From Rhodocyclaceae bacterium (lineage in GTDB: Bacteria; Pseudomonadota; Gammaproteobacteria; Burkholderiales; Rhodocyclaceae), in assembly GCA_030681195.1 (NCBI GenBank), contig JAUXXJ010000010.1, positions 30,606-94,605 of the forward strand: 64,000 nt of DNA, read 5' to 3'. Shown here piece after piece: positions 1-9,140 of this stretch (position 1 is its first letter; each line of letters starts with the position of its first letter). The notes under the pieces are model-generated. The model saw only the letters and a program-made list of their open reading frames with translations. It was not told where the DNA came from and made no database searches. The position numbers were made by a program, and so were the translations under genes.

Positions 1-378
1 GTCAAGCCGGTCGCGGTGCTCGAAGCCGCCTACGACGATCCGTTGCAGGTCACCGCCGCGTTCAACCGGAATATGTTGCGCCATGTGAGCCGTCTCGCCA
101 GCGCCGACTTTTCACTGGCCGACTGGCAGCACGTCGCCTTCTTCAATACCGCAGCCTCCCGTATCGAAATGCACCTGCAAGCAGTGCGCGATGTCACCGT
201 GCGCTGGCCGGAAGGCGCACGGCAGTTTTCTCGCGGCGAGCGCATTCATACCGAGAACTCCTACAAATGGCGGATCGAGGATTTCGCTGCGCTACTGACG
301 CAGGCCGGATTCCACGACCTGCAACACTGGACCGACACGCAAGGCTGGTTTGCGGTTTTTCTGGCTAAGGCAAACTGA
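1..378 (+). CDS. egtD: L-histidine N-alpha-methyltransferase EgtD, C-terminal part (5' end outside window)
   Basis: The enzyme trimethylates histidine to hercynine with S-adenosylmethionine, the precursor of ergothioneine and selenoneine. The frame is open from base 1, so the start lies upstream. Visible family signatures are the AYDDP..VTAAFN segment, SRIEMHL, GERIHTENSYKW and the closing WTD....F.V.L block, all typical of the EgtD C-terminal half. A copy of the 24-bp repeat (89-112) is read in frame as SRLASADF, where relatives as I recall them have an NRELGADF-like stretch, with no change in length. The end overlaps the convergent kinase gene by 14 bp. The senA/senB pair 7.6 kb downstream would use its product. 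Family assignment is confident; a role in selenoneine rather than ergothioneine synthesis is inferred from context. Confidence 0.85.
   Translation, partial: VKPVAVLEAAYDDPLQVTAAFNRNMLRHVSRLASADFSLADWQHVAFFNTAASRIEMHLQAVRDVTVRWPEGARQFSRGERIHTENSYKWRIEDFAALLTQAGFHDLQHWTDTQGWFAVFLAKAN
89..112 (+). repeat. 24-bp dispersed repeat, exact copy, inside egtD
   Basis: Exact match to the consensus (GCCGTC, TCGC, CAGCGCCGACTTTT). Read as RLASADF in egtD. Confidence 0.9.
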
Positions 379-1702
379 GCGGCAGACGGAGCGAAAAACG
401 CAGCCCGCCGGGGATGGCGGTGGCCGCCACCTCACCGCCATGGGCGCGGACGATCGAACGCACAATGGCGAGCCCGAGGCCGGCCCCTTCGCTACTCTCC
501 TGACGTGCCGGGTCAACCCGGTAGAAGCGCTCGAACAGCCGGTCGAGCGGCTCGGGCAAGGTGCTGGGGCACGGATTGTCAATCGCCACCCGGACCGTGT
601 CGCCGCTGGTTTCGATGGTGACGCTGACCGTCGCCCCGCCCGGCGCATGGCGAATGGCGTTGGAGAGCAGGTTGGCGAGGGCACGGCGCAACATCAGGCG
701 ATCCCCCGTCACGCTGGCCTTGCCTTCAACCGCCAGTCGTATTCCCTTGTCGTCGGCCAGCGCTTCGAAGAACTCGAACAGTTCATCTACCTCATGGGCC
801 AGATCGACCGCTTCGCGCGTCGGAATCACCAAGCCGTTATCTGCCTTGGCGAGGAACAGCATGTCGGCAATCATGCGCGCCAGTCGTTCGTATTCCTCAA
901 GATTCGAGGCCAGCACTTCGCGGTATTCCTCGGCCGTGCGCGCCTGGGTAAGCATCACCTGACTTTGCATCATCAGGTTATTCACCGGCGTGCGCATTTC
1001 GTGGGCGAGGTCGGCGGCAAAGCCCGAGAGGCGCTCGAACGAGTCTTTAAGCCGGTCGAGCATGGCATTGAAGGTATGCGTCAGTTCCTCCAGTTCCGGG
1101 GGAATGCGCTCGGTGGGCAGGCGCCGGTCGAGCCGTTCCGCGCTGATCTGTCCCGCCAGATGGGCGGTTTGGCGCAATGGCGCGAGACCGCTGCGGGAGA
1201 CCAGCACACCAAGCGCCGCCGCCGCCAGCGTGGCCAGCGCCAGCACGCCACCCAGAGCCAACTTGAAGTCGTCGATGAATACCTGATGATGCGTGGTGTC
1301 TACCGCCACCGCGACGAGCATCTCGTTTTTCATCAGGGCCAGGCCACGGTGGGGTACGCCGTGGCTCTGCCAGCGAAACAGATGATCGGTAGCCACCTGT
1401 TCGAGCGGGATCGTCGCGTGGCCGAAACGATAACTCGATTGCCCGGCCTCAAACAGCATCAGCGACAGATGGTGATGCCCCACCAGTGCATCGTCGAGCC
1501 GGAACGGCAGTTCGTCGCGCGAAACGCTGTCGATCAGGCGCGTGGCGAGCGAGAGTTTGCCCTGCATTTCGGCCACATCCTGCTCAATGAAATGGCTGTC
1601 GATGACGTGCAGCAGGTAGCCCGCGACCGCCAGCAGGATGAGGAGGGTGCTGGCGGCATACAGCAGCGCCAGCCGCAGTGTCAGCGAGCGCGCCCAGTTC
1701 AC
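365..1702 (-). CDS. Heavy-metal sensor histidine kinase, CusS/CopS type
   Basis: Inner-membrane histidine kinase of 445 residues, of the heavy-metal sensor class. It has an N-terminal membrane segment ([20 protein letters not shown]), a periplasmic loop, a second membrane segment, HAMP, the phosphorylation box [15 protein letters not shown] (His near residue 236), the N box [10 protein letters not shown] and the ATP-lid motif GAGLGLAIV. The GTG start at 1702 overlaps the regulator's TGA by two bases, so the pair is translationally coupled. A longer reading frame extends upstream but would run inside the regulator gene. The adjacent efflux genes and CusR-type box suggest copper or silver sensing. 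Metal specificity cannot be read from the sequence. Confidence 0.85.
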   Translation of the reverse strand: MNWARSLTLRLALLYAASTLLILLAVAGYLLHVIDSHFIEQDVAEMQGKLSLATRLIDSVSRDELPFRLDDALVGHHHLSLMLFEAGQSSYRFGHATIPLEQVATDHLFRWQSHGVPHRGLALMKNEMLVAVAVDTTHHQVFIDDFKLALGGVLALATLAAAALGVLVSRSGLAPLRQTAHLAGQISAERLDRRLPTERIPPELEELTHTFNAMLDRLKDSFERLSGFAADLAHEMRTPVNNLMMQSQVMLTQARTAEEYREVLASNLEEYERLARMIADMLFLAKADNGLVIPTREAVDLAHEVDELFEFFEALADDKGIRLAVEGKASVTGDRLMLRRALANLLSNAIRHAPGGATVSVTIETSGDTVRVAIDNPCPSTLPEPLDRLFERFYRVDPARQESSEGAGLGLAIVRSIVRAHGGEVAATAIPGGLRFSLRLPLSLP

Positions 1703-2376
1703 GATGGACGACGTTCCATCACATAGCCCATGCCGCGCACGGTATGAATCAGGCGTTCGGAAAAGGGGTCGTCGACCTTTGCGCGCAGTCGCTTGACGGC
1801 AACATCCACCACATTGGTATCCGAGTCGAAATTCATGTCCCACACCTGCGAGGCAATCAGGGCGCGCGACAACACTTCGCCAGGCCGCCGCAGAAACAGG
1901 GCGAGGAGGGCGAACTCCTTGGCGGTCAGGTCGATGCGCTGGCCGGCGCGGGTGGCGCGGCGCCTGAGCAGATCGAGCTCCAGATCGGCGACGACCAGCT
2001 GTTCGGGCTCCTTGGCCTTGCCACGACGCAGCAGGCTGCGGATGCGCGCCAGCAACTCCGAGAAGGCGAAAGGCTTGACGAGGTAGTCGTCGGCACCGAG
2101 TTCCAGACCGCGCACGCGGTCGGCCACATCGTCGCGGGCCGTCAGCATCAGGATCGGCAAGGCATGACCGGCACCCCGCAGCCGCGAGAGAATTTCCCAA
2201 CCATCGAGGCCGGGCAGCATGACATCAAGCACCAACAAGTCGTATTCGCCGGTTTGCGCCCAATGCAAGCCATCCGGCCCGCTGCGTGCCAGATCAACCA
2301 CAAAGCCGGCCTCGGCAAGGCCCTGGCGCAGATAATCGCCCGTCTTCGGTTCGTCTTCGATGATCAACAGTTTCAT
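1699..2376 (-). CDS. OmpR-family response regulator, CusR/CopR type
   Basis: DNA-binding regulator of about 225 residues. The N-terminal receiver has the acidic pair IIEDEP, the phospho-acceptor in [13 protein letters not shown] and the conserved lysine in YLVKPFAF. The C-terminal winged helix ([21 protein letters not shown] ... [12 protein letters not shown]) is of the OmpR type. An in-frame GTG three codons upstream (2385) is possible, but [10 protein letters not shown] is the usual family start. The gene is transcribed away from the efflux operon, with the CusR-type palindrome 37 bp upstream, and is coupled to the kinase downstream. It most likely activates both directions when the kinase senses metal. 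Confidence 0.85.
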   Translation of the reverse strand: MKLLIIEDEPKTGDYLRQGLAEAGFVVDLARSGPDGLHWAQTGEYDLLVLDVMLPGLDGWEILSRLRGAGHALPILMLTARDDVADRVRGLELGADDYLVKPFAFSELLARIRSLLRRGKAKEPEQLVVADLELDLLRRRATRAGQRIDLTAKEFALLALFLRRPGEVLSRALIASQVWDMNFDSDTNVVDVAVKRLRAKVDDPFSERLIHTVRGMGYVMERRPS

Positions 2377-2412
2377 GATTGGCACTATAGCGGCAGCTTG
2401 CCCGGGATTCGG

Positions 2413-2434
2413 AAAATGACAAATTTGTCATTTT
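2413..2434. promoter_or_regulatory. CusR-type operator, perfect 22-bp palindrome
   Basis: Arms AAAATGACAA and TTGTCATTTT are separated by AT. As I recall it, this agrees at every fixed position with the E. coli CusR box (AAAATGACAA N2 TTGTCATTTT). It lies between the divergent regulator gene and the DUF411-led efflux operon, so one site can control both. Confidence 0.85.
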
Positions 2435-2500
2435 GCCGTCAGCATCTTGTTGCCGACCGGAAGGCAAAGTAAGCCAACTGCCAATCGTAGGAAAAAAATC

Positions 2501-2956
2501 ATGCCCCGCCGCTTGCATCACTTCATTTTCATCATTGCGTTGACTGGCCTGGTTAACCTGGCACAGGCCAGCGAACCGCCCCTCGTCGAAGTCTGGAAAG
2601 GCCCGACCTGTGGCTGTTGCAATGACTGGATCAAGCACATGCAGGACAACGGCTTCAAGGTGAAGTCCTACGATACGGGCAATGCCGACATGCGGCCGAA
2701 GCTTGGTCTGTCGGTGAAATACGGTTCCTGCCACACGGCAAGGGTCGGGGGCTATGTGGTCGAGGGGCATGTCCCGGCAGCTGATGTGAAGCGCCTGTTG
2801 GCCGAAAATCCCAATGCGCTAGGACTCGCCGCGCCGGGCATGCCGGTCGGTTCGCCGGGGATGGACGGCCCTGAATATGGTGGCCGAAAGGATGCCTACG
2901 ACGTTCTTCTCGTTGGTAAGGACGGTCGCGCCAGGGTTTATCAACCTCATCGCTGA
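2501..2956 (+). CDS. Periplasmic DUF411 metal-binding protein
   Basis: A 151-residue exported protein. A hydrophobic signal peptide (HFIFIIALTGLVNLAQA) is followed by the DUF411 domain, with the paired-cysteine site GPTCGCCNDWIKHM and further candidate ligands in YGSCHT. DUF411 proteins are small metal-binding proteins that often sit in copper-resistance loci; their exact role, chaperone or sensor, is not settled. ATG at 2501 has an AGGA-containing leader; an upstream TTG in frame is less likely because it would precede the signal peptide with a charged stretch. It is first in the efflux operon, 11 bp before the adaptor gene. Confidence 0.8.
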   Translation: MPRRLHHFIFIIALTGLVNLAQASEPPLVEVWKGPTCGCCNDWIKHMQDNGFKVKSYDTGNADMRPKLGLSVKYGSCHTARVGGYVVEGHVPAADVKRLLAENPNALGLAAPGMPVGSPGMDGPEYGGRKDAYDVLLVGKDGRARVYQPHR

Positions 2957-2967
2957 ACGGATATCTC

Positions 2968-4368
2968 GTGAAAATCCTGTTGCTGTTCCTTTTCGTGCTG
3001 GCGCCGGCCTGGGCCCACGAGGGCCACGATCACGGCGCCGAGGCGAAGCCGGTGTCGGGAAGCCTTGCGCCGCGCTTTGCGTCGATCAGCGATGCCTTCG
3101 ATCTGGTCGGGGTGCTGGCGCCGGATGGGGTGACGCTTTATCTGAACCGCCGCGCCGATCTGGCGCCCGTGAGCGGCGCCGAGATCGAGATCGAAGGTGC
3201 GCTGAAGGGCAGGGCGGTCGCCAGTGGGCCAACGGCGCCCGGCGCCTATAGGCTCCAGGGCACGCCGCCGCGCGTTGGCCAGCCGCTGACCTTTACCGTG
3301 ACGGCGGGCGAGTCGATGGACCTGCTGACGGCCGTCTCGCCAGCGCCGACTTTTGATCGCAAATCTTCCAACCTCGATATCTCGCAGCGGCTGGCCGACG
3401 GCAGCCTGTTCGTACCGCGCGCCGTGCAGAACCTGCTGGGCATGCGGGTGCATAGCGCGCAGGCCGGGAAATTTCCGCGTGCGGTGGAACTCTCTGGCCG
3501 GGTGATCGCCGATCCGGCTACGGGCGGTCGCGTGCAGGCGGCCCAGTCCGGCGTCATCGAGGCCGGGCCGCGCGGTCTGGCGCTGATCGGGCAAGCGGTG
3601 AAGAAAGGCGAAGTACTCGCCTATCTGGTGCCGGCGCTGGATGCCGCCACGCGCGCCGAAAGGCAGGCGGATAGCGCCAGCGTGGCGGGGCAGATCGCCG
3701 TGCTGGAAGATCGCCTGGCGCGTTATCAGAAGGCGCCGGGGATTGTGCCGCGTCGCGACATCGAGCAAGTTCAACTCGAACGGGATGGTCTGCGGGCGCG
3801 CCGTCAGGCCCTGCAAACCGGGCTGGCCGGCCGTGTCGCGCTGACCGCACCGGTGGCCGGCGTGGTCGCGGCCAGCCATGTCGCCATTGGTCAGGTGGTC
3901 TCAGCCAAGGACCTGCTGTACGAAATCGTCGATCCGCAGCGTTTGGCGGTCGAGGCACAGATCTACGACACGCAGTTGGTGGCAGGCTTCGGGCGTGCCG
4001 TGGCACGGGTTGGCGAGGTGCCGGTGCGGCTCGAATTTGTCGGCATTGGCCGCAGTCTGCGCGAACAGGCGCTGCCCGTCTTGTTTCGCGTGCGCACACC
4101 CGATGCGCCGCTCGCGCTCGGCCAGACGCTCAAGGTGCAGGCCGAGACAAAGTCAACGCAGTCCGGCGTGGCGATTCCGGGCACAGCGGTGACGCGCAAC
4201 AGTGCCAACGAGCCGATGGTCTGGGTGCAGGAGGGCGCCGAGCGATTCCTGATGCGCCGCGTCAAGACCGTGCCGCTTGATGCCGAACGTGTACTGGTAA
4301 CGGCCGGCCTGGCGGGGGGCGAACGCATTGTTGCCGTGGCCGCCCAGTCGCTCGGCCAGATTCGCTAA
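2968..4368 (+). CDS. RND efflux periplasmic adaptor (membrane fusion protein), heavy-metal type
   Basis: A 466-residue exported adaptor that would link the inner-membrane pump to an outer-membrane channel. GTG start, then a signal peptide (MKILLLFLFVLAPAWA) and a His/acidic metal-binding head, HEGHDHG. The body shows the barrel-sandwich and hairpin layout: a lipoyl-like half, a coiled region from about residue 225 to 275 (RAERQADSAS...), then VALTAPVAGVVAASHVAIGQVV and a beta-barrel part. A repeat copy (3331-3354) encodes AVSPAPTF at residues 122-129, in a linker before the barrel. It sits between the DUF411 gene and the pump gene. No outer-membrane factor gene accompanies it. Family confident; metal unknown. 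Confidence 0.85.
   Translation: MKILLLFLFVLAPAWAHEGHDHGAEAKPVSGSLAPRFASISDAFDLVGVLAPDGVTLYLNRRADLAPVSGAEIEIEGALKGRAVASGPTAPGAYRLQGTPPRVGQPLTFTVTAGESMDLLTAVSPAPTFDRKSSNLDISQRLADGSLFVPRAVQNLLGMRVHSAQAGKFPRAVELSGRVIADPATGGRVQAAQSGVIEAGPRGLALIGQAVKKGEVLAYLVPALDAATRAERQADSASVAGQIAVLEDRLARYQKAPGIVPRRDIEQVQLERDGLRARRQALQTGLAGRVALTAPVAGVVAASHVAIGQVVSAKDLLYEIVDPQRLAVEAQIYDTQLVAGFGRAVARVGEVPVRLEFVGIGRSLREQALPVLFRVRTPDAPLALGQTLKVQAETKSTQSGVAIPGTAVTRNSANEPMVWVQEGAERFLMRRVKTVPLDAERVLVTAGLAGGERIVAVAAQSLGQIR
3331..3354 (+). repeat. 24-bp dispersed repeat, exact copy, in adaptor gene
   Basis: Exact consensus match, read as AVSPAPTF in a predicted linker. Confidence 0.9.
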
Positions 4369-4384
4369 GCGGGATCGGCGGGAC

Positions 4385-7300
4385 ATGTTCGACGCCATCA
4401 TCCACGCCAGTTTGCGGCAACGCCTGCTGGTGCTCGGCATGGCACTGATGGTTACGCTTTACGGCGCCTATGCGGCGTGGCGCACGCCCATTGATGTCTT
4501 TCCCGACCTCAACAAGCCGATGGTGACGCTGATGACCGAGGCCGGCGGGATGGCGCCGGAGGAGGTCGAGCAACTGGTCACCTTCCCGATCGAGACGGCC
4601 ATGAACGGCATGACCGGCGTGACGCGGGTGCGCTCCGTTTCAGGCATCGGCCTGTCGATTGTCTACGTCGAGTTCGACTGGGGCAGCGACATCTATCGCA
4701 ACCGCCAGCAGGTGGCCGAGCGCCTCAACCTGGTGCGCGGCCAGTTGCCGCCGGGCATCGAAGCGCATGTCGGGCCGATCGCCTCGATCATGGGCGAGAT
4801 TCTGCTGATTGCGATTCCCGCCGATCCCGACAAGATCGACCCGATGCAGGTGCGCGAATACGCCGACTGGGTGGTGCGGCCGCGCCTCCTGAACGTGCCG
4901 GGCGTGGCGCAGGTGATCCCGATTGGTGGCGCGGTGCGGCAGTATCGGGTGACTCCCGACATGGCGCGGCTGGCGGCGGCGCGGGTTACGCTCGACCAAC
5001 TCAAGGCGGCGCTGGCGAACTTCAGCCACAACACCGCCGGTGGTTTTGTCGATGCCGGCGGCCGCGAATACCTGGTGCGCAATATCGGCCAGAGCACGCG
5101 TCTTGAAGATCTGGCGCGCCTGCCGGTTGTGACGGTCAACGAACGCGTCATCACCCTCGGTCAGCTTGCCGAGGTTGGTTTTGCCCCGGCGGTGAAGCGC
5201 GGCGATGCCGGCTACAACGGCCAGCCGGCGGTGATTCTCTCGGTGCAGAAACAGCCATCACGCGACACCGTGACGCTGACGCGCGAAGTCACCCGCGTCA
5301 TGGCCGAACTGGAGCGCGGCCTGCCCGCTGGCATCGAAGCGCCGCGCTTCCTGTTCCAGCAGGCTGCCTTCATCGAGCGCTCGATTGACAACGTCGTCGA
5401 AGCCCTTCGCGACGGCGCGATCATGGTGGCGGTGATCCTCTATCTGTTCCTCGCCAACTTCCGCACCACGGCGATTTCACTCACCGCCATCCCGATTTCG
5501 CTGCTGATTGCCGCGCTGGTGTTCCACCATTTTGGCCTGTCGATCAACACCATGACGCTTGGCGGGCTGGCGATTGCCATCGGCGAGCTGGTCGATGATG
5601 CGGTGGTGGATGTGGAAAATGTGTTGCGTCGCCTGCGCGAGAATCGGCTGCGCGGCAACCCGCGCGCCGATTTGTCGGTGATTGCCGCTGCCTCCATCGA
5701 GGTGCGCTCGGGCGTCGTCTATGCCACGCTGATCGTCGTGCTGGTGTTCGTGCCGCTGTTCGCTCTGCCGGGCATCGAGGGGCGCTTGTTCACGCCGCTC
5801 GGCATCGCCTATATCGTCGCCATTCTCGCCAGCATGATCGTGGCGCTGACCGTCACGCCAGTGCTCTGCTACCTGATGCTGCCGCACATGAAACAGATCA
5901 ATCAGGGCGACAGCGCGCTGCTGGCGTGGCTCAAGCGCCAGGACATGCGCCTGCTGCACTGGTCGTTTCCGCGCGGTAATGTACTGATGGGAGGCGCACT
6001 GGTCGCCGTCCTCGTCGCTGCCGCCAGCGTGCCCTTGATGCCGCGCGCTTTCCTGCCACCCTTCAACGAAGGCACGCTGACAGTGAATGTGCTGCTCAAT
6101 CCGGGCACGGCGCTGGCCGAATCCAATCGCATCGGCGCCGAGGCCGAGCGCATCCTGCTCACCGTGCCGGAAGTCACGCAGGTCGGACGGCGCACCGGGC
6201 GGGCAGAACTCGATGAACATGCCGAGGGCATTCATTACGGCGAACTCGATGTCGACCTGAAGCCATCCGAACGAGATCGCGATGCCATCATCGCCGACAT
6301 TCGGGCACGGCTGGCCATCCTGCCGGCCGCCGTCAGTGTCGGTCAGCCGATTGCCCACCGCCTCGATCACATGCTCTCCGGCGTGCGCGCCCAGATCGCC
6401 CTGAAGATCTACGGCGACGACCTCGACACCCTGCGCAGTCTCGCCGGCCCCTTGCAGGAACGCTTGCGGGCGATACCGGGCATGGCTGACCTGCAGATTG
6501 AAAAACAGGTGAGCATCCCGCAGTACAAGATTCAGGTCGACCACGAAGCGGCGGCACGCCACGGCCTCCCGGTGGGCCGGCTGGTGGCGGAACTCGAAAA
6601 CCTGCTGCAGGGTGAGGATGTCAGTCATGTCATCGACGGCAACCGGCGTTTCCAGATCCATCTGCGCCTGCCGGACGAAGCCAGGCGGGGCGAGGGGCTG
6701 GCAAACGTGCTGATCGAAACGCCGCTTGGCATCGTTCCCTTGTCGCGCCTCGCCACGGTGGAAGACGGCAGCGGACCGAACCAGATCGGCCGCGAGAATG
6801 CGCGGCGGCGCATCGTCATTGCCGCCAACACCGACGGCTCGGACATGGCGCGCATCGTCGCCGACATCCGTGCCGTGCTGAATGAAACAGCGCTGCCGGA
6901 GGGCTACTTCACCGCGCTGGAAGGGCAGTTTCAGGCACAGGAAGCGGCCGCACGGCTGATTGCACTGCTCGCCACGCTCTCGCTGGCGGCCATCTTTCTG
7001 GTGCTCTACACGCGTTACCGCTCGGCGGTGCTGGCCGCCATCATCATGGGCAACATCCCGCTGGCGCTGATCGGTGCGGTGGCGGCGCTGTGGCTGTCCG
7101 GTCAGCCGCTGTCGGTCGCGGCACTGGTTGGCTTCGTCACGCTAACCGGCATCGCGGCACGCAACGGCATCCTGAAAATCAGCCATTACATCAACCTGTG
7201 CCGCCACGAGGGCGAGGCATTTGGAGAAGCCATGATCGTGCGCGGTTCGCTGGAACGTCTCGCGCCCGTGTTCATGACCGCGCTGGTAACGGCTTTCGCC

Positions 7301-7489
7301 CTCACGCCGCTGCTGATTGCCGCTGACGCGCCGGGCAAGGAGATGTTGCATCCGGTCGCCGTGGTGATCTTCGGCGGCCTGCTGAGCTCGACCCTGCTGG
7401 ATACGCTGCTGACGCCCGTCATGTTTTTGCGCTGGGGTCGCCCGGCACTCGAACGCCTGCTGGCCGTCGAACAAACCGAAACTTTCTGA
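4385..7489 (+). CDS. Heavy-metal RND efflux pump, CusA/CzcA family
   Basis: A 1034-residue inner-membrane proton antiporter that would export metal ions from the periplasm and/or cytoplasm. Full family length, with twelve predicted membrane segments in two halves. Typical blocks are TPIDVFPDLNKP near the start, PIETAMNG, the TM4 motif GELVDDAVVDVENVLRRLRE with its acidic proton-relay residues, and HMLSGVRAQIALKIYGDDL in the second periplasmic domain. The start at MFDAIIHASLRQR is preferred; an earlier in-frame start would lie inside the adaptor gene. The TM4 motif differs from the CzcA form (DFG.IVDGAV) and the CusA form, so this may belong to another heavy-metal subgroup. The CusR-type box argues for copper or silver. 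Confidence 0.85.
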   Translation: MFDAIIHASLRQRLLVLGMALMVTLYGAYAAWRTPIDVFPDLNKPMVTLMTEAGGMAPEEVEQLVTFPIETAMNGMTGVTRVRSVSGIGLSIVYVEFDWGSDIYRNRQQVAERLNLVRGQLPPGIEAHVGPIASIMGEILLIAIPADPDKIDPMQVREYADWVVRPRLLNVPGVAQVIPIGGAVRQYRVTPDMARLAAARVTLDQLKAALANFSHNTAGGFVDAGGREYLVRNIGQSTRLEDLARLPVVTVNERVITLGQLAEVGFAPAVKRGDAGYNGQPAVILSVQKQPSRDTVTLTREVTRVMAELERGLPAGIEAPRFLFQQAAFIERSIDNVVEALRDGAIMVAVILYLFLANFRTTAISLTAIPISLLIAALVFHHFGLSINTMTLGGLAIAIGELVDDAVVDVENVLRRLRENRLRGNPRADLSVIAAASIEVRSGVVYATLIVVLVFVPLFALPGIEGRLFTPLGIAYIVAILASMIVALTVTPVLCYLMLPHMKQINQGDSALLAWLKRQDMRLLHWSFPRGNVLMGGALVAVLVAAASVPLMPRAFLPPFNEGTLTVNVLLNPGTALAESNRIGAEAERILLTVPEVTQVGRRTGRAELDEHAEGIHYGELDVDLKPSERDRDAIIADIRARLAILPAAVSVGQPIAHRLDHMLSGVRAQIALKIYGDDLDTLRSLAGPLQERLRAIPGMADLQIEKQVSIPQYKIQVDHEAAARHGLPVGRLVAELENLLQGEDVSHVIDGNRRFQIHLRLPDEARRGEGLANVLIETPLGIVPLSRLATVEDGSGPNQIGRENARRRIVIAANTDGSDMARIVADIRAVLNETALPEGYFTALEGQFQAQEAAARLIALLATLSLAAIFLVLYTRYRSAVLAAIIMGNIPLALIGAVAALWLSGQPLSVAALVGFVTLTGIAARNGILKISHYINLCRHEGEAFGEAMIVRGSLERLAPVFMTALVTAFALTPLLIAADAPGKEMLHPVAVVIFGGLLSSTLLDTLLTPVMFLRWGRPALERLLAVEQTETF

Positions 7490-7501
7490 AAGGAGATTTG
7501 A

Positions 7502-7957
7502 ATGAAACTGCGCCCCCTGATCCTCGCTCTGAGCATGCTCGCCACCCCTCTGGCACTGGCCCATACCGATGACTACCTCGATACCCTGAAGACGCCCAAT
7601 GGCGGCCAGATGCGCATGGCCGGCGCCTACCATTTCGAACTGGTCGTTGCCAAGGACAGCAAGGAAGCCAAGGAAAATTCGGTGGTGGTCCATGTCACCG
7701 ATCATGCCGACGCCAAGGTCGCCACCGTCGGCGCCAGCGGCACGGCCACGTTGCTGGTCGGCAAGGAAAAAGTCACCGTGACCTTGATGCCGGATGGCGA
7801 CAATCGACTCAAGGGCACGGGCAAGTATGCCACGTCAGCCGACATGAAGGCCGTGGTGTCCGTTACCATGCCTGGCAAGGCGGCAGAGTCGGCGCGCTTC
7901 ACGCCGCTGGTCATCAAGCAGTCGAAACCCGCCGATCCGCACGCAGGACATCACTGA
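7502..7957 (+). CDS. Small exported protein of the metal-efflux operon
   Basis: A 151-residue protein with a clear signal peptide (LILALSMLATPLALA) and a mature part that looks all-beta, ending in the His-rich tail HAGHH. There are no cysteines in the mature part. It has a strong ribosome site (AAAGGAG) and starts 12 bp after the pump gene. I recognise no named family. The location and His tail suggest a periplasmic metal-binding accessory to the pump. The gene ends 3 bp before a repeat copy and converges on senA. Confidence 0.7.
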   Translation: MKLRPLILALSMLATPLALAHTDDYLDTLKTPNGGQMRMAGAYHFELVVAKDSKEAKENSVVVHVTDHADAKVATVGASGTATLLVGKEKVTVTLMPDGDNRLKGTGKYATSADMKAVVSVTMPGKAAESARFTPLVIKQSKPADPHAGHH

Positions 7958-7960
7958 CGC

Positions 7961-7984
7961 GCCGTCTCGCCAGCGCCGACATTT
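7961..7984 (+). repeat. 24-bp dispersed repeat between convergent genes
   Basis: One mismatch to consensus (ACATTT for ACTTTT). It fills the gap between the efflux operon and the senA stop codon. Confidence 0.85.
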
Positions 7985-9140
7985 ACATGGCGCAGCTTCT
8001 GAACCCGCTGTGAATGTCGTTGCGCTCGACGGTGAAATAGTTGCGGTATTTCGGGTGCGCCATGCGCGGGTCGGTGGCGCGACTGGCGCCTTTCAGCGCA
8101 TAGCGGTGTTCCTCGAAGCCGAAGCGTGAGTAGTCGCGGTAGGGGTGGGCGACAAAGCCGGCGAAGGGGGCGAAGCGGCTGCTGGTCCATTCCCAGACAT
8201 CGCCCCACTGAAAAGTCGGCGCTGACGAGACGGCATACTCCCATTCCGCCTCGGTCGGCAGGCGGCGCCCGGCCCAGGCGCACCAGGATTGGGCTTCGTC
8301 CCAGGTGAGATGCACGGCGGCCACATCCAGATTCAGCGTTTCCCAGTGGCCATAGCGTAGCGCCTGCCATTCCCCCTTTTCCTTCCGCAAGTAACGCGGC
8401 ATGCCGACGGCGCCGGCCTCGATGGCGGGCAGGAAGCGCCCCCAACTGACAGGCACGCTGTCGATGCGGAAACTTGCCAGCGGCACCTCATGGGCGAGCA
8501 GTTCATTGTCAAAAGCGAAGTCGCTGCCCTCGTGGCCGAGCCGCCAGGTGGTGGCCGGCAACGCGATATCGACGGAGGCGGGCAGGGGACACTCCCACGG
8601 CCGCAATTGGGCGGGCAGGGGGATGTCGAGCGCCTGGGCCATGTAGGTGGCGGCCTCGGCGTGCATGTCTTCGTGGAACAGCGCGAGCCGGTAGAAGTAC
8701 AGGTGATCGAAGTCCTCGGGTTCGCCGGCAAGCAATGCCAGTGTTTCGGCAAGGCTGGCGGCGAGGTAGGCTTGGGTGCCGGCCAGATCGGGCAGCAGCA
8801 AGTCCCAACGCGTGGTGTGCTTGACGAGGCTGGAGTTGTACCAATTGTCGGCGCTGGTAAGACGGCCCTCCGGGCGTGGGCAATCGGGATCGGCCGCCAG
8901 CCCGAGATGGCGCTGCGGGTTGCGCGCGATCCAGACATCGTAGAACCAGGCGACATGACCAACTTCCCACAGCGTCGGGTTGAATTGAGTGGAGTAGGGG
9001 AGGCGTAGCGTCGGGCCAAGTTTCGCCACGTAGGCATCCAGCAGGTCGAGCGTGCGACGCCGGGCATCCTGAAGTGCAGATGCAAGAAAACTGGCATCAC
9101 CCCCACGGGCAAGGCATGCGGTGGAATAATCGGTAGCCAT
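7983..9140 (-). CDS. senA: SenA-type selenoneine synthase (EgtB homologue)
   Basis: A non-heme iron enzyme of about 385 residues that would join hercynine to a selenosugar (SenA) or to a thiol donor (EgtB). The N-terminal DinB-like domain carries the likely iron ligands in GHVAWFYD and HEDMHAEA. The C-terminal FGE-sulfatase domain has RLPTEAEWEYA, WGDVWEWT and a closing YRNYF...R.D...GFRSC signature. The divergent neighbour is a SenB-type glycosyltransferase; that pairing is the main reason to prefer SenA over EgtB. Start chosen at MATDYSTAC; earlier in-frame starts at 9167 and 9203 would overlap senB. Two repeat copies lie inside, read as AVSSAPTF and RLTSADN. Substrate is inferred, not proven. 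Confidence 0.75.
   Translation of the reverse strand: MATDYSTACLARGGDASFLASALQDARRRTLDLLDAYVAKLGPTLRLPYSTQFNPTLWEVGHVAWFYDVWIARNPQRHLGLAADPDCPRPEGRLTSADNWYNSSLVKHTTRWDLLLPDLAGTQAYLAASLAETLALLAGEPEDFDHLYFYRLALFHEDMHAEAATYMAQALDIPLPAQLRPWECPLPASVDIALPATTWRLGHEGSDFAFDNELLAHEVPLASFRIDSVPVSWGRFLPAIEAGAVGMPRYLRKEKGEWQALRYGHWETLNLDVAAVHLTWDEAQSWCAWAGRRLPTEAEWEYAVSSAPTFQWGDVWEWTSSRFAPFAGFVAHPYRDYSRFGFEEHRYALKGASRATDPRMAHPKYRNYFTVERNDIHSGFRSCAM
8211..8234 (-). repeat. 24-bp dispersed repeat in senA
   Basis: One mismatch to consensus. On the senA coding strand it is read as AVSSAPTF just before WGDVWEWT. Confidence 0.85.
8843..8866 (-). repeat. Weaker 24-bp repeat copy in senA
   Basis: Four mismatches to consensus; the CAGCGCCGAC core is intact. 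Read as RLTSADN in the DinB-like domain. Confidence 0.55.

Noticed and set aside
350..1726. Long plus-strand frame opposite the sensor kinase
   Set aside because: Antisense shadow of the kinase gene with low-complexity, Arg/Gln-rich translation.
365..2200. Longer start for the heavy-metal sensor kinase
   Set aside because: The extension reads out of frame through the response regulator gene and encodes no recognisable sequence; GTG at 1702 fits the family.
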